From: an uncultured Acetatifactor sp.
GTDB taxonomy: Bacteria > Bacillota > Clostridia > Lachnospirales > Lachnospiraceae
NCBI GenBank assembly: GCA_910586215.1
Contig: CAJUGH010000026.1
Coordinates: forward strand, 1-60,248
Direction of reading: 5' to 3'
DNA: 60,248 nucleotides
The translations under genes and the position numbers were made by a program. Position 1 is the first letter of the stretch. Every line of letters begins with the position of its first letter. Under the pieces are notes generated by a model. It was not told where the DNA came from, made no database searches, and saw only the letters and a list, made by a program, of their open reading frames with translations. Below, one piece after another: positions 52,767 through 60,248 of this stretch.

Positions 52767-52835
52767 TGCTTTACACTTACATGGTTTTCTGGAATCACAT
52801 GTGGCTCCATGAAAATACAACCGGGGGTATGGAAT

Positions 52836-54191
52836 ATGGGATGGTTTAACAGACAGGAAGGGGAGAAGATCAAGGAGCAGGCAGGGGAGGACATGGTGAT
52901 CCTGCTGCACAACTGGAAAAAGCGGAAAAAGCGTCTCAAAATTTATAAGGCATCTCTCTGTGCGGCCTTATTGGTCAGCTGTACTGTTCTCACAGGCGTG
53001 GTGTATTATTCCATAGACAGCAGTATCCCCTCCGTGCTCAACGTACGGGCAGACCGGGTGGAGAACATCAACCTGGGGATACCTGCCAGGGCAGATATTG
53101 TCAGCGTCAGCGAACAGGGTGTGAGCAACATTCCCCAGGGGGCGGTGGATATCGACTTGAGCAAGCCTGTCACCATGCTGGCCTCCCGGGATGCCAGCTA
53201 CCAGATGCAGGTGAAGCTCTTCGGCTTCCTGCCCATCAAACAGGTGGGGATCCAGGTCATTCAGGACCAGGAACTTGTACCGGTGGGCGTGCCAGTAGGC
53301 ATCTATGTGAAGACAGACGGGGTCCTGGTGGTAGGCACAGGACAGTTCCAGGGACAGGATGGCATCAGCTACTCTCCCAGCAAATACATTCTCAAATCCG
53401 GGGATTACATCCGGCAGATAAACGGAGTGGCAGTGACGGAGAAAGATGATTTTATTAAGAAGGTGGAGGATAGCGGTGGAAGGCGTATTCGGCTGACCCT
53501 GGAACGGGATGGGGAAGAGATGGAAGTGGAGGTTGACCCGGTGCGGGATATGAGTGGTGCCTACAAGATCGGCGCCTGGGTCAGGGACAATGCCCAGGGA
53601 GTGGGAACCATGACCTACATTGACGCCGATGGGAACTTCGGTGCCCTGGGACACGGTATCACGGACATCGACACCAGCACCCTGATGCACATGGAGGACG
53701 GCACCCTATACCAGACGGATATCGTGGAAGTGAAGAAAGGCATGGCAGGTGATCCCGGCGAGATGACAGGGATGATCGTCTATTCTCCGGACAGGGTGCT
53801 GGGAGATATTACTGACAACAGTGTACGGGGCATCTTCGGTATCTGCAATGGGAAAGCCCTGGAGATGGGGACCAGGGAGGCGTTTCCCATTGGATTGAAA
53901 CAGGAGATCCAGGAAGGCCCGGCCCAGATCCTCTGTACCGTGGACGAGAGCACGAGGTTCTATGATGTGCAGATCACGGCAGTCCATCTGGACCACGATA
54001 ATGTGAACAGAGGGATTGAGTTGAAGGTCACGGACCCGGAACTGCTGGAACTTACCGGGGGGATCGTCCAGGGCATGAGCGGCAGCCCCATCATCCAGAA
54101 TGGGAAATTCATCGGGGCTGTGACCCATGTACTGGTGCAGGATTCCGCAAAGGGGTATGGGATCTTTATTGAAAATATGCTGGAGCATTAA
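52836..54191 (+). CDS. spoIVB: SpoIVB serine peptidase of sigma-K activation
   Basis: About 451 residues from the ATG at 52836, 8 nt after GGGGG; longer in-frame starts would include the hairpin. An N-terminal membrane helix (about residues 40-65), a PDZ domain (about 165-250) and an S55 peptidase domain follow. His273 is in GALGHGITD and the Ser is in GMSGSP near 413-418. It is secreted by the forespore and cleaves SpoIVFA to trigger sigma-K. The usual next gene, spo0A, is absent. Confidence 0.95.
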   Translation: MGWFNRQEGEKIKEQAGEDMVILLHNWKKRKKRLKIYKASLCAALLVSCTVLTGVVYYSIDSSIPSVLNVRADRVENINLGIPARADIVSVSEQGVSNIPQGAVDIDLSKPVTMLASRDASYQMQVKLFGFLPIKQVGIQVIQDQELVPVGVPVGIYVKTDGVLVVGTGQFQGQDGISYSPSKYILKSGDYIRQINGVAVTEKDDFIKKVEDSGGRRIRLTLERDGEEMEVEVDPVRDMSGAYKIGAWVRDNAQGVGTMTYIDADGNFGALGHGITDIDTSTLMHMEDGTLYQTDIVEVKKGMAGDPGEMTGMIVYSPDRVLGDITDNSVRGIFGICNGKALEMGTREAFPIGLKQEIQEGPAQILCTVDESTRFYDVQITAVHLDHDNVNRGIELKVTDPELLELTGGIVQGMSGSPIIQNGKFIGAVTHVLVQDSAKGYGIFIENMLEH

Positions 54192-54210
54192 GTCCGGGCA
54201 GGACAGGAGC

Positions 54211-54253
54211 AAAGAGAATGCGGCGCAAGCTTGCTTGTGGCCGTATTCTCTTT
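54211..54253 (+). terminator. Terminator-like hairpin after spoIVB
   Basis: AAAGAGAATGCGGC (54211-54224) pairs with GCCGTATTCTCTTT (54240-54253), 14 bp with one G-T. Its loop contains the palindrome GCAAGCTTGC. Confidence 0.75.
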
Positions 54254-54480
54254 GTGAGTGGACTATGCGGCGCAAGCCGTGCATCGGATATTGCGAAGCA
54301 ATCATCCGATGTGCCCGGACGGAGGAGTCGGGGACAGGAAAAGTGCAGCAGGGTGTTTGTTTACAGCTGTGCTTTCTTATCAGACAGCTATAACCTGTCA
54401 TATAGTTTAGCAAGAAGGCACCAAAGAGTCGTATATATACGGGAGGGGGAGTGACAGGGAATTATACATATATGGAAATT
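54254..54480. other. Non-coding junction between spoIVB and the CRISPR-Cas operon
   Basis: No gene was seen. ATGCGGCGCAAGC, present inside the terminator (near 54218), occurs again near 54265, and a second hairpin with the inner stem ATTGC-GAA-GCAAT spans about 54281-54314. Base composition shifts from GC- to AT-rich towards the cas promoter. It may mark the insertion edge. Confidence 0.5.
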
Positions 54481-54492
54481 GATTATATATAA

Positions 54493-54531
54493 TGTGCAAT
54501 ATGCACAAAAATGTATCGAACATTTTTTGTG
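54493..54531. promoter_or_regulatory. Paired inverted repeats upstream of the cas promoter
   Basis: TGTGCA-ATA-TGCACA (54493-54507) overlaps a second inverted repeat, CACAAAAATGT and ACATTTTTTGTG, ending 9 bp before the -35 box. They could be operators of a repressor or activator of cas expression. Confidence 0.5.
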
Positions 54532-54539
54532 TAAAATGA

Positions 54540-54568
54540 TTGACGGCAATTTCAAAGTACACTATAAT
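54540..54568 (+). promoter_or_regulatory. Sigma-A promoter of the cas operon
   Basis: TTGACG (54540-54545) and TATAAT (54563-54568) with an exact 17-bp spacer, 72 bp before cas3. Confidence 0.75.
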
Positions 54569-54639
54569 ATATATACTTCGTGAATAAATTGAAATTTTAT
54601 TGTTCAAAATAGACAATAAAATAGAGGAGAGGATAACCT

Positions 54640-56862
54640 ATGGGGGAGTTATATTATGCAAGAAGCGCCAATGCATCTGGAGAAAAGGAGACTCTCGAAC
54701 ATCATGCGCAGCGTGCCAGTGTACTGTGCGGCGAATTTCTAAAACCAATAGGTTATACCGAAATCGGAGCGATTCTGGGGGGACTGCATGATTTTGGAAA
54801 GACAAGTGAGCGGTTTGCGGAGGTGCTGGAGGGCAAGCGGATACATGTGAACCATGCCTATCCGGGTGCAGCACTGGCGTATTGGCAATATGGCCAAAAG
54901 AAAACAGCCAGAATGCTGGCAACTGTGATTGCCGCGCACCACAGCTATCTGGACAGCAACTGTGTTATGCGACTGAAGGAATTGATGCAGGGAACGGGTT
55001 CCGGGTATGACGAAGAAGGCAATCTTTTTTCGCTGTTTGGCATGACAGAAATGAAAGAGGCCTTAGAATCGTTTCAAGCAGAAAATCCTCGGCTTATGGG
55101 GATAAAAATTCCGAAGTCCCTCCCGGATGGGGAGGATCCGGTTGCGGATATGCTGTTGGCCCGCTTTCTGCTTTCTGCGCTGGCAGATGCAGATTACTCT
55201 GCTTCGGCAGAACATTTTCAGCCGGATTATATGAAAATGCATACAGGCCCAGCACTAAATCCGGAAGATGCTTTGGAGCGTCTTTTGCGGATAAGGGCCG
55301 AAAAACAGAAGCTTTCCCAATCCTCACCAGCGCTTAATGCCCTTCGGAATCAGCTTTTTGAGGACTGCCTGCATGCTGCAGAATTACCGCCGGGTCTGTA
55401 TACTTTGACGGCACCTACCGGTTTGGGGAAGACTCTGAGCCTATTTGCCTTTGCAGCAAAGCACTGTATAAAATACAGACAGATGCGGAGGATTATTCTG
55501 ATTCTTCCGTATCTTGCGATTATGGAACAGAATGTCCGGGAATATAGGAGGATTCTCCCAGAATTGTTGGAGAGCCACAGTGCCGCAGCTTTGGACGAGA
55601 GAACCAGGCTTTTGACGGAACGGTGGGATGCGCCCTGTATTGTCACCACGAATGTGGGCTTTTTTGAGCCGCTGTTTTCTGCCAGGCCAACAGGCTGCAG
55701 GCATCTGCATCAGATGGCAGACAGTGTGATTGTTCTGGACGAAGCCCAGTCTTTGCCCCCGGACTTACTGGAAGCCACGCTACGGACGGTAAATCTGCTC
55801 TGCAGTCAGTACGGCTGTACTGTGGTATTTTCTACGGCTACACAACCATCTTTTCAATATCTTTCAGGTCTGCAATGGAAACCAATGGAAATTGTGCCGA
55901 ATCCGGAGAGGCTTTTTCAGGCTGCAAGGCGTGTTACATATGATTGGAGGATTGAGGAGCAGATTCCATACAGGCAAATCGCAGAGGAGTTGATTTCTTA
56001 TAGACAGGGATGCGTAATCGTCAATCTGCGAACACATGCGGAAAAGCTATTTCATATTCTAGAAGAAATTGTATCGGAAGCGGAGTCAGAGGGTATTTTT
56101 TATTTGACCAGCGACTTGTGTGGAGCGCATCGAACCGAAGTTTTGGATGTTATCAAGGAGCGGCTTGCAGAAGGAAAGTTCTGTTATCTGGTGGCCTCCC
56201 AGTGCATTGAGGCTGGTGTCGATTTGGACTTCCCTGTAGTTTATCGGGCATTGGCACCTCTGGAATCTATCATTCAGGCAGCAGGCAGATGCAACCGAAA
56301 CGGTGACAGTGACGATGGGAGGGTGATTGTTTTTCTTCCAGAAGAGGAATGCTTGTACCCTCCCGGGGCATATTATCAGAGAGCTTCCCTCTGTGTAAAG
56401 ACACTGGCTTCCCGGCATCCCATTGATTGTTCTAACTTGAAGCATATTGAGGAATACTACGAAATTCTATATTCTAATGGGGAGGGGGATAAAGAAAAGA
56501 TGAAAAGGGCATTAGAAGACAGGGATTATCGGAAAGTGCAGGAAGCATATAAACTGATTGAATCCAGGGGCATACAGGTAATTGTCCCCTGGAAAGGTGA
56601 AATGGAGCTGTTTTGCTCTCTTCGGGAAGAAAATGAGAAAACAGGACTCACGCGGGATTTGATTAGGTGCGCCAGACCGTTGACGGTCTCTTCCTTTGCG
56701 GAGGACAAGGTGAAAGAATGCTGTACACCACTGTTTTTCCGGACACATGGGAGAGAAAGTGAGATGCAGACCGACTGGTATATTCTGGGAAATCCGAAGT
56801 GCTATCATGAGAAACTGGGACTGAATTTTGCAGCTTTGGAGGCTTTTGACGGGGTGATTTGA
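54640..56862 (+). CDS. cas3: Type I-C CRISPR Cas3 nuclease-helicase
   Basis: A 740-residue fusion. The HD domain starts with LEHHAQRAS near residue 19 and contains HDFGKTS (His50-Asp51). The helicase has APTGLGKT near 258, VLDEAQSLP near 366 (Gln in place of the usual His of DEAH) and QAAGRCNRNG near 546. It unwinds and cuts target DNA recruited by Cascade. GGAGAGG precedes the ATG. It heads a cas3-cas5-cas8c-cas7 operon, typical of I-C. The region is AT-richer than the preceding genes, in keeping with gene transfer. Confidence 0.93.
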   Translation: MGELYYARSANASGEKETLEHHAQRASVLCGEFLKPIGYTEIGAILGGLHDFGKTSERFAEVLEGKRIHVNHAYPGAALAYWQYGQKKTARMLATVIAAHHSYLDSNCVMRLKELMQGTGSGYDEEGNLFSLFGMTEMKEALESFQAENPRLMGIKIPKSLPDGEDPVADMLLARFLLSALADADYSASAEHFQPDYMKMHTGPALNPEDALERLLRIRAEKQKLSQSSPALNALRNQLFEDCLHAAELPPGLYTLTAPTGLGKTLSLFAFAAKHCIKYRQMRRIILILPYLAIMEQNVREYRRILPELLESHSAAALDERTRLLTERWDAPCIVTTNVGFFEPLFSARPTGCRHLHQMADSVIVLDEAQSLPPDLLEATLRTVNLLCSQYGCTVVFSTATQPSFQYLSGLQWKPMEIVPNPERLFQAARRVTYDWRIEEQIPYRQIAEELISYRQGCVIVNLRTHAEKLFHILEEIVSEAESEGIFYLTSDLCGAHRTEVLDVIKERLAEGKFCYLVASQCIEAGVDLDFPVVYRALAPLESIIQAAGRCNRNGDSDDGRVIVFLPEEECLYPPGAYYQRASLCVKTLASRHPIDCSNLKHIEEYYEILYSNGEGDKEKMKRALEDRDYRKVQEAYKLIESRGIQVIVPWKGEMELFCSLREENEKTGLTRDLIRCARPLTVSSFAEDKVKECCTPLFFRTHGRESEMQTDWYILGNPKCYHEKLGLNFAALEAFDGVI

Positions 56863-56878
56863 GAAAGGGAGGTGAAGT

Positions 56879-57571
56879 ATGAGTAAGAACCCAAGTGCAA
56901 CCATTGAAGTCTGGGGAGATTTTGCCCTTTGGACGCGGCCCGAGAGTAAGGTGGAACGGATGACATATGCGGTGCCAACACCCGGCGCAATCAGAGGGCT
57001 GTTATCCTCTATTTATTCCAAGCCGCCGGAATTTTACTGGCAGGTTCGGAGAATCGAAGTGTTGTCGCCCATTCGTTACATATCATTTAAAAGGAATGAA
57101 GTGAAAAGTAAGATGATGAAGATTCCCCAGACTAATGTGCTGAAAGCGTGCATTGACATAGAAGATGACAGGACGCAGAGGCAATCAGTTGTTCTGCAGG
57201 ATGTCCGTTATCGGATTACGGCAGAAATTGTGTCCAGGGCTACATATGGCCATGCGCCGGGAAATCTGATGGATCAGTTTGAGAGAAGGGTAAAACGGGG
57301 CCAGGCATTTATGCAGCCATGTATGGGGACACGGGAATTCCCGGCTTATTTTGAGTGGGCTTCCGGCGTAGGAGAACCCATTGATGTTACGATGGATTTG
57401 GGGTTAATGGTGTATGATGTATTTAATCTCCACAAATGGGGCGTCACAAAACAGGCAGAGCCTGAGATTTCATTGTTCCATGGGCATTTGAATCGGGGTG
57501 TTCTGGAAGTTCCACCTTATGATTCACCGGAAGTCCTAAAAGGGGGAAAGGAGCCAGGAGAATATGCTTGA
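56879..57571 (+). CDS. cas5c: Type I-C Cas5c, crRNA-processing endonuclease
   Basis: A 230-residue RAMP protein. FALWTRPESKVERMTYAVPTPGAIRGLL at residues 16-43 and QRQSVVLQDVRYRI near 101 are the Cas5c/Cas5d signatures. In I-C systems, which lack Cas6, this protein cuts the CRISPR RNA. It starts 16 bp after cas3, with GGGAGG upstream, and overlaps cas8c by 8 bp. Confidence 0.93.
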   Translation: MSKNPSATIEVWGDFALWTRPESKVERMTYAVPTPGAIRGLLSSIYSKPPEFYWQVRRIEVLSPIRYISFKRNEVKSKMMKIPQTNVLKACIDIEDDRTQRQSVVLQDVRYRITAEIVSRATYGHAPGNLMDQFERRVKRGQAFMQPCMGTREFPAYFEWASGVGEPIDVTMDLGLMVYDVFNLHKWGVTKQAEPEISLFHGHLNRGVLEVPPYDSPEVLKGGKEPGEYA

Positions 57572-59396
57572 GGAATTATATCGGTATGCGGTTGAGCATA
57601 AGCTTGCTGCCCGTCCCGGCTTTAAGCCCAAACGTCTCAAGGGATATTTTCATCTGTCTGCGGCGGGGCAATTTCTGGATTTGGAAGTTAGGGAAAAGGA
57701 TGCAGAGCCAGTTTATGCGCCGGATGCTGGAGCAGCTATACAAGGTTCCAGATATTGTAATCCGTTGATAGAAAAAGCAGGGATTGTCCTATGTATTGTG
57801 AATGATGAAAAGGAAGATAAGAATGTACCTGTGAAGCATGACTTTTTTCTTTCCTTTTTTGAAGAGGGCAGAAATGTAGAGCCTCTGTTCGGTATTGCGG
57901 CAGATGCGCTGCGTGATTCTGGAATATTGGAAGAAATGCGTAGTGCCCTGGCAGACAAGAAATTAAAACCTGCAGATCAGGTTGGATTCGCCGTGGACGG
58001 CCAATATCTGGAACGAAGCGAGCGTTATTACGATTATTGGAATCAGTTTAGGAAGAGAATGCAGACGGCATTTAGGGGAAAAGAGGAGAGATGTCTGATT
58101 ACTGGGGAATTGTCCCAGCCGATGGATACGGTTCCAAAGGTATCAGGATTGGAAAAAGTTGGTGGTAAATCAACAGGGACAGCATTTCTGTGCTTTGACA
58201 AAAAGGCATTTCAGTCTTACGGACTGGAAAAAAGCGCAAACGCAGTGGTGTCCGAGGCGGCGATGACAGCCGTGAATGCTGCTCTGGGCGAACTGATTCG
58301 GAAAGCGGATGTTCTGGCAGGTGCTAAAATGGTTCACTGGTATTCCCGGCAGATAAATAAGCAGGAAGACATGCTTTCCATGGTGTTTGGCGGAGACTTA
58401 GTGGAAGGGGAAGAGGAAGTAATTTCGGACAGAGAAGAAGAGAGGCAGGCTTTTGCGTCGGCACAGGCACTGGTTCAGTCTATTCGGGAAGGGAAACTGG
58501 CTGGAAAGCCGGATGTGATGTATTATATGATGCCCTTGTCCGGGGCTGGCGGAAGGATGATGCTGCGGGGCTGGCATGAGGGAAGTTATGAGGAACTGTA
58601 TGAGAATATCTGTTTATGGTTTGAGGACTTGCGGCTGATCCTGCCCGGAGGGCAGGGAATGACGCGCCCGCCAAAGCTAAAGGCATTATGCTTACGCATG
58701 CTGAAACCTGGCGGATCGAGCAGGATATGGGAGCGGATGGATCATGAATTGTCAAATCTTGCTCAACGAGTGACTTATGCGGCGATTCATGGGAGCCCTC
58801 TGCCGGACGAAGCGGCTTACCGTGTTTTGCAATGGCTTAGGGCTTCTTTTCTGGCAGATAAAGATAAAAGACGAGGGAACGGGGAAGGTGGAAATGTAGA
58901 AAAAGGAAACAACGCACAGGAAGTGGACGCCCATAAGCTTGGTGGACAGGAGACACTGGCCTATCAGCTCCTAAAAGCCTGGTTTCGGAGAAAACAGAGG
59001 AAGGAAGGAGGGGAAGAGATTATGAAAGAAGAGCTTAACAGGCAGAACCGTAGCACCGCATACTTGTGCGGACGTCTGATGGCGGTGTACACTGCAATTC
59101 AAAGTGAAGCAATGCCGGAGGTAAATGTGGGAATTGCCGAACGGTATTATGCTGCGGCCATGGGAAGTCCCGGACTGGTAATCGGGAAATTATCTCAGTT
59201 ATCACAGTATCATCTTGCAAAACTTAGTCGGGGAGGGGCAATACGATATGAAAAAATACTAACAGAAATTTATAAGGGCATGGGAGATCAAGATATTCCT
59301 AATGCATTGACAATGATGCAGCAGACGGAGTTTGCATTGGGATATTATCAACAGAAGGCAGAGATTTATCCGAAAAAGAAAGAAGAGGAGAGGTGA
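57564..59396 (+). CDS. cas8c: Type I-C Cas8c large subunit of Cascade
   Basis: A 610-residue Csd1-family protein with the start MLEELYRYAVEHKLAARPGFKPKR and VHWYSRQINKQEDML and PVMYYMMPLSG-type segments. It recognises the PAM and opens DNA in I-C Cascade. A second polar insert near residues 430-475 is Gly/Lys/Asn-rich. It is translationally coupled to cas5c. Confidence 0.92.
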   Translation: MLEELYRYAVEHKLAARPGFKPKRLKGYFHLSAAGQFLDLEVREKDAEPVYAPDAGAAIQGSRYCNPLIEKAGIVLCIVNDEKEDKNVPVKHDFFLSFFEEGRNVEPLFGIAADALRDSGILEEMRSALADKKLKPADQVGFAVDGQYLERSERYYDYWNQFRKRMQTAFRGKEERCLITGELSQPMDTVPKVSGLEKVGGKSTGTAFLCFDKKAFQSYGLEKSANAVVSEAAMTAVNAALGELIRKADVLAGAKMVHWYSRQINKQEDMLSMVFGGDLVEGEEEVISDREEERQAFASAQALVQSIREGKLAGKPDVMYYMMPLSGAGGRMMLRGWHEGSYEELYENICLWFEDLRLILPGGQGMTRPPKLKALCLRMLKPGGSSRIWERMDHELSNLAQRVTYAAIHGSPLPDEAAYRVLQWLRASFLADKDKRRGNGEGGNVEKGNNAQEVDAHKLGGQETLAYQLLKAWFRRKQRKEGGEEIMKEELNRQNRSTAYLCGRLMAVYTAIQSEAMPEVNVGIAERYYAAAMGSPGLVIGKLSQLSQYHLAKLSRGGAIRYEKILTEIYKGMGDQDIPNALTMMQQTEFALGYYQQKAEIYPKKKEEER

Positions 59397-59401
59397 TAGG
59401 T

Positions 59402-60248
59402 ATGGCAATTGAGAATCGCTATGAGCTCATGTTTTATATTGAGTGCAGGAACGGAAATCCAAACGGGGATCCTGATATGGGAAATACGCCGCGGACAGAT
59501 CCCCAGAGTCTTCATGGGTATATTACGGATGTGGCAATCAAGCGCAGAATCAGGAATTATGTACAGGTTGCCTATCAAGGAAATGACGGGATGGAAATGC
59601 TGGTCCGCAGCGCCAGCAATATTAACACTGGTATAGCTCGGGCAAAAGCGCTCAGCGGGACAGAACTTTCTGCGAAAGGGAAAAATGAGGTTTATGCAGG
59701 GCGTAAAAAAGCCTGTGAGATGTTTTATGACGTGCGTACATTCGGCGCAGTGATGTCCACCGGACCAAACGCCGGTCAGGTGCGCGGGCCTGTGCAGATA
59801 GCGTTTGCACGTTCTCTGGATCCCATTCAGCCATTGGATATTTCTATCACAAGAATGGCCACAGCGGATGCTGCGGGAAATGCCAAGACCGTTGAGGAAT
59901 ATGAAGCATGGGAGCAGGAACAGCCGGAGGACAAGCTTCGCACCATGGGCAGAAAACAGTTTATTCCCTACGGGCTGTATGAAGCCAGAGGGTTTATCAG
60001 CGCGAACCTGGCGAAAGAGACAGGATTTGACGAACAGGATTTGAAGATTCTGTTTGAATCCATTCTGAATATGTATGAGCATGACCGTTCTTCCAGTAAG
60101 GGCGAAATGTCAGTGATTACGCCGCTGATTATTTTCCGCCATACGGGAACCGATTCGGATTTGAATCAGAGAAAACGGCAGGCAGCCCTTGGATGTGCTC
60201 CGGCCCATCGGCTGTTTGATATGGTTCATGTACAGAAGAAAGAAAATG
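59402..60248 (+). CDS. cas7c: Type I-C Cas7c backbone subunit (cut by window end)
   Basis: The first 282 residues of a Csd2-type protein. ENRYELMFYIECRNGNPNGDPD at the start and RTDPQSLHGYITDVAIKRRIR identify Cas7c, which polymerises along the crRNA. The gene runs beyond the window; cas4, cas1, cas2 and the CRISPR array are expected downstream but cannot be seen. Confidence 0.93.
   Translation, partial: MAIENRYELMFYIECRNGNPNGDPDMGNTPRTDPQSLHGYITDVAIKRRIRNYVQVAYQGNDGMEMLVRSASNINTGIARAKALSGTELSAKGKNEVYAGRKKACEMFYDVRTFGAVMSTGPNAGQVRGPVQIAFARSLDPIQPLDISITRMATADAAGNAKTVEEYEAWEQEQPEDKLRTMGRKQFIPYGLYEARGFISANLAKETGFDEQDLKILFESILNMYEHDRSSSKGEMSVITPLIIFRHTGTDSDLNQRKRQAALGCAPAHRLFDMVHVQKKEN

Noticed and set aside
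52692..52835. Longer SpoIVB starting at TTG 52692
   Set aside because: It would translate a perfect 12-bp hairpin and adds sequence unlike the family; ATG 52836 has GGGGG at good distance.
54254..54639. CRISPR array upstream of cas3
   Set aside because: The gap has hairpins and a promoter but no regularly spaced 30-36-bp repeats.

Overview
The window reads as a chromosomal segment of a moderately GC-rich, endospore-forming gut Clostridium relative, most likely Lachnospiraceae. The signs are a complete spoIIIA operon, spoIVB, the order Asp23-nusB-xseA-xseB-ispA-dxs-tlyA-nadK-argR-recN-spoIVB, a GH95 fucosidase, solute-binding lipoproteins, a RelA/SpoT synthetase fused to a receiver domain, and Shine-Dalgarno sites with frequent GTG/TTG starts. 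Assignments rest on motif and family recognition alone; no search was run.

Layout. 0-4.6 kb: two related solute-binding proteins, one shortened and one cut by an in-frame TAG, then an orphan Uma2-type nuclease. 4.7-11.0 kb: an LplA-like binding lipoprotein, an AraC regulator divergent from a GH95 alpha-L-fucosidase, and an unknown lipoprotein. 11.2-17.1 kb: an HscC-like Hsp70 overlapping a giant J-domain-like protein. 17.1-23.6 kb: a Nudix remnant, then a run of UGT-type glycosyltransferase, reductase-metallo-beta-lactamase fusion, CoF-synthetase-like adenylating enzyme and KAS III, which looks like an acyl-derived natural product pathway. 23.7-26.3 kb: a compact three-gene operon (DUF262, DUF3696-like AAA ATPase, small unknown protein) whose ATPase is out of frame at a G7 tract; it is the best candidate here for an uncharacterised defence system. 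26.4-32.6 kb: REC-RelA/SpoT synthetase, MATE exporter, ferritin-like protein, a membrane protein, a transglutaminase-like protein and GrcA. 32.8-38.4 kb: spoIIIAA-AH with a sigma-E-like promoter. 38.4-43.0 kb: deoB, prfC and a second transglutaminase-like lipoprotein. 43.1-54.2 kb: the conserved Asp23-to-spoIVB run covering transcription termination, DNA repair, isoprenoids, NADP and arginine control. 54.2-60.2 kb: a type I-C CRISPR-Cas operon (cas3-cas5c-cas8c-cas7c, the last cut by the window end), sitting where spo0A commonly follows spoIVB.

Two structural themes recur. First, many proteins carry low-complexity G/E/K/R-rich inserts or tails, including the NAD kinase, glycosyltransferase, reductase-MBL fusion, CoF-like enzyme, Hsp70/J pair, SpoIIIAF and GH95. 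Second, short GC hairpins sit in intergenic DNA, often just before ribosome binding sites; one set has a conserved TGAA loop and a covarying stem. No rRNA, tRNA, insertion sequence or CRISPR array was seen in the window.
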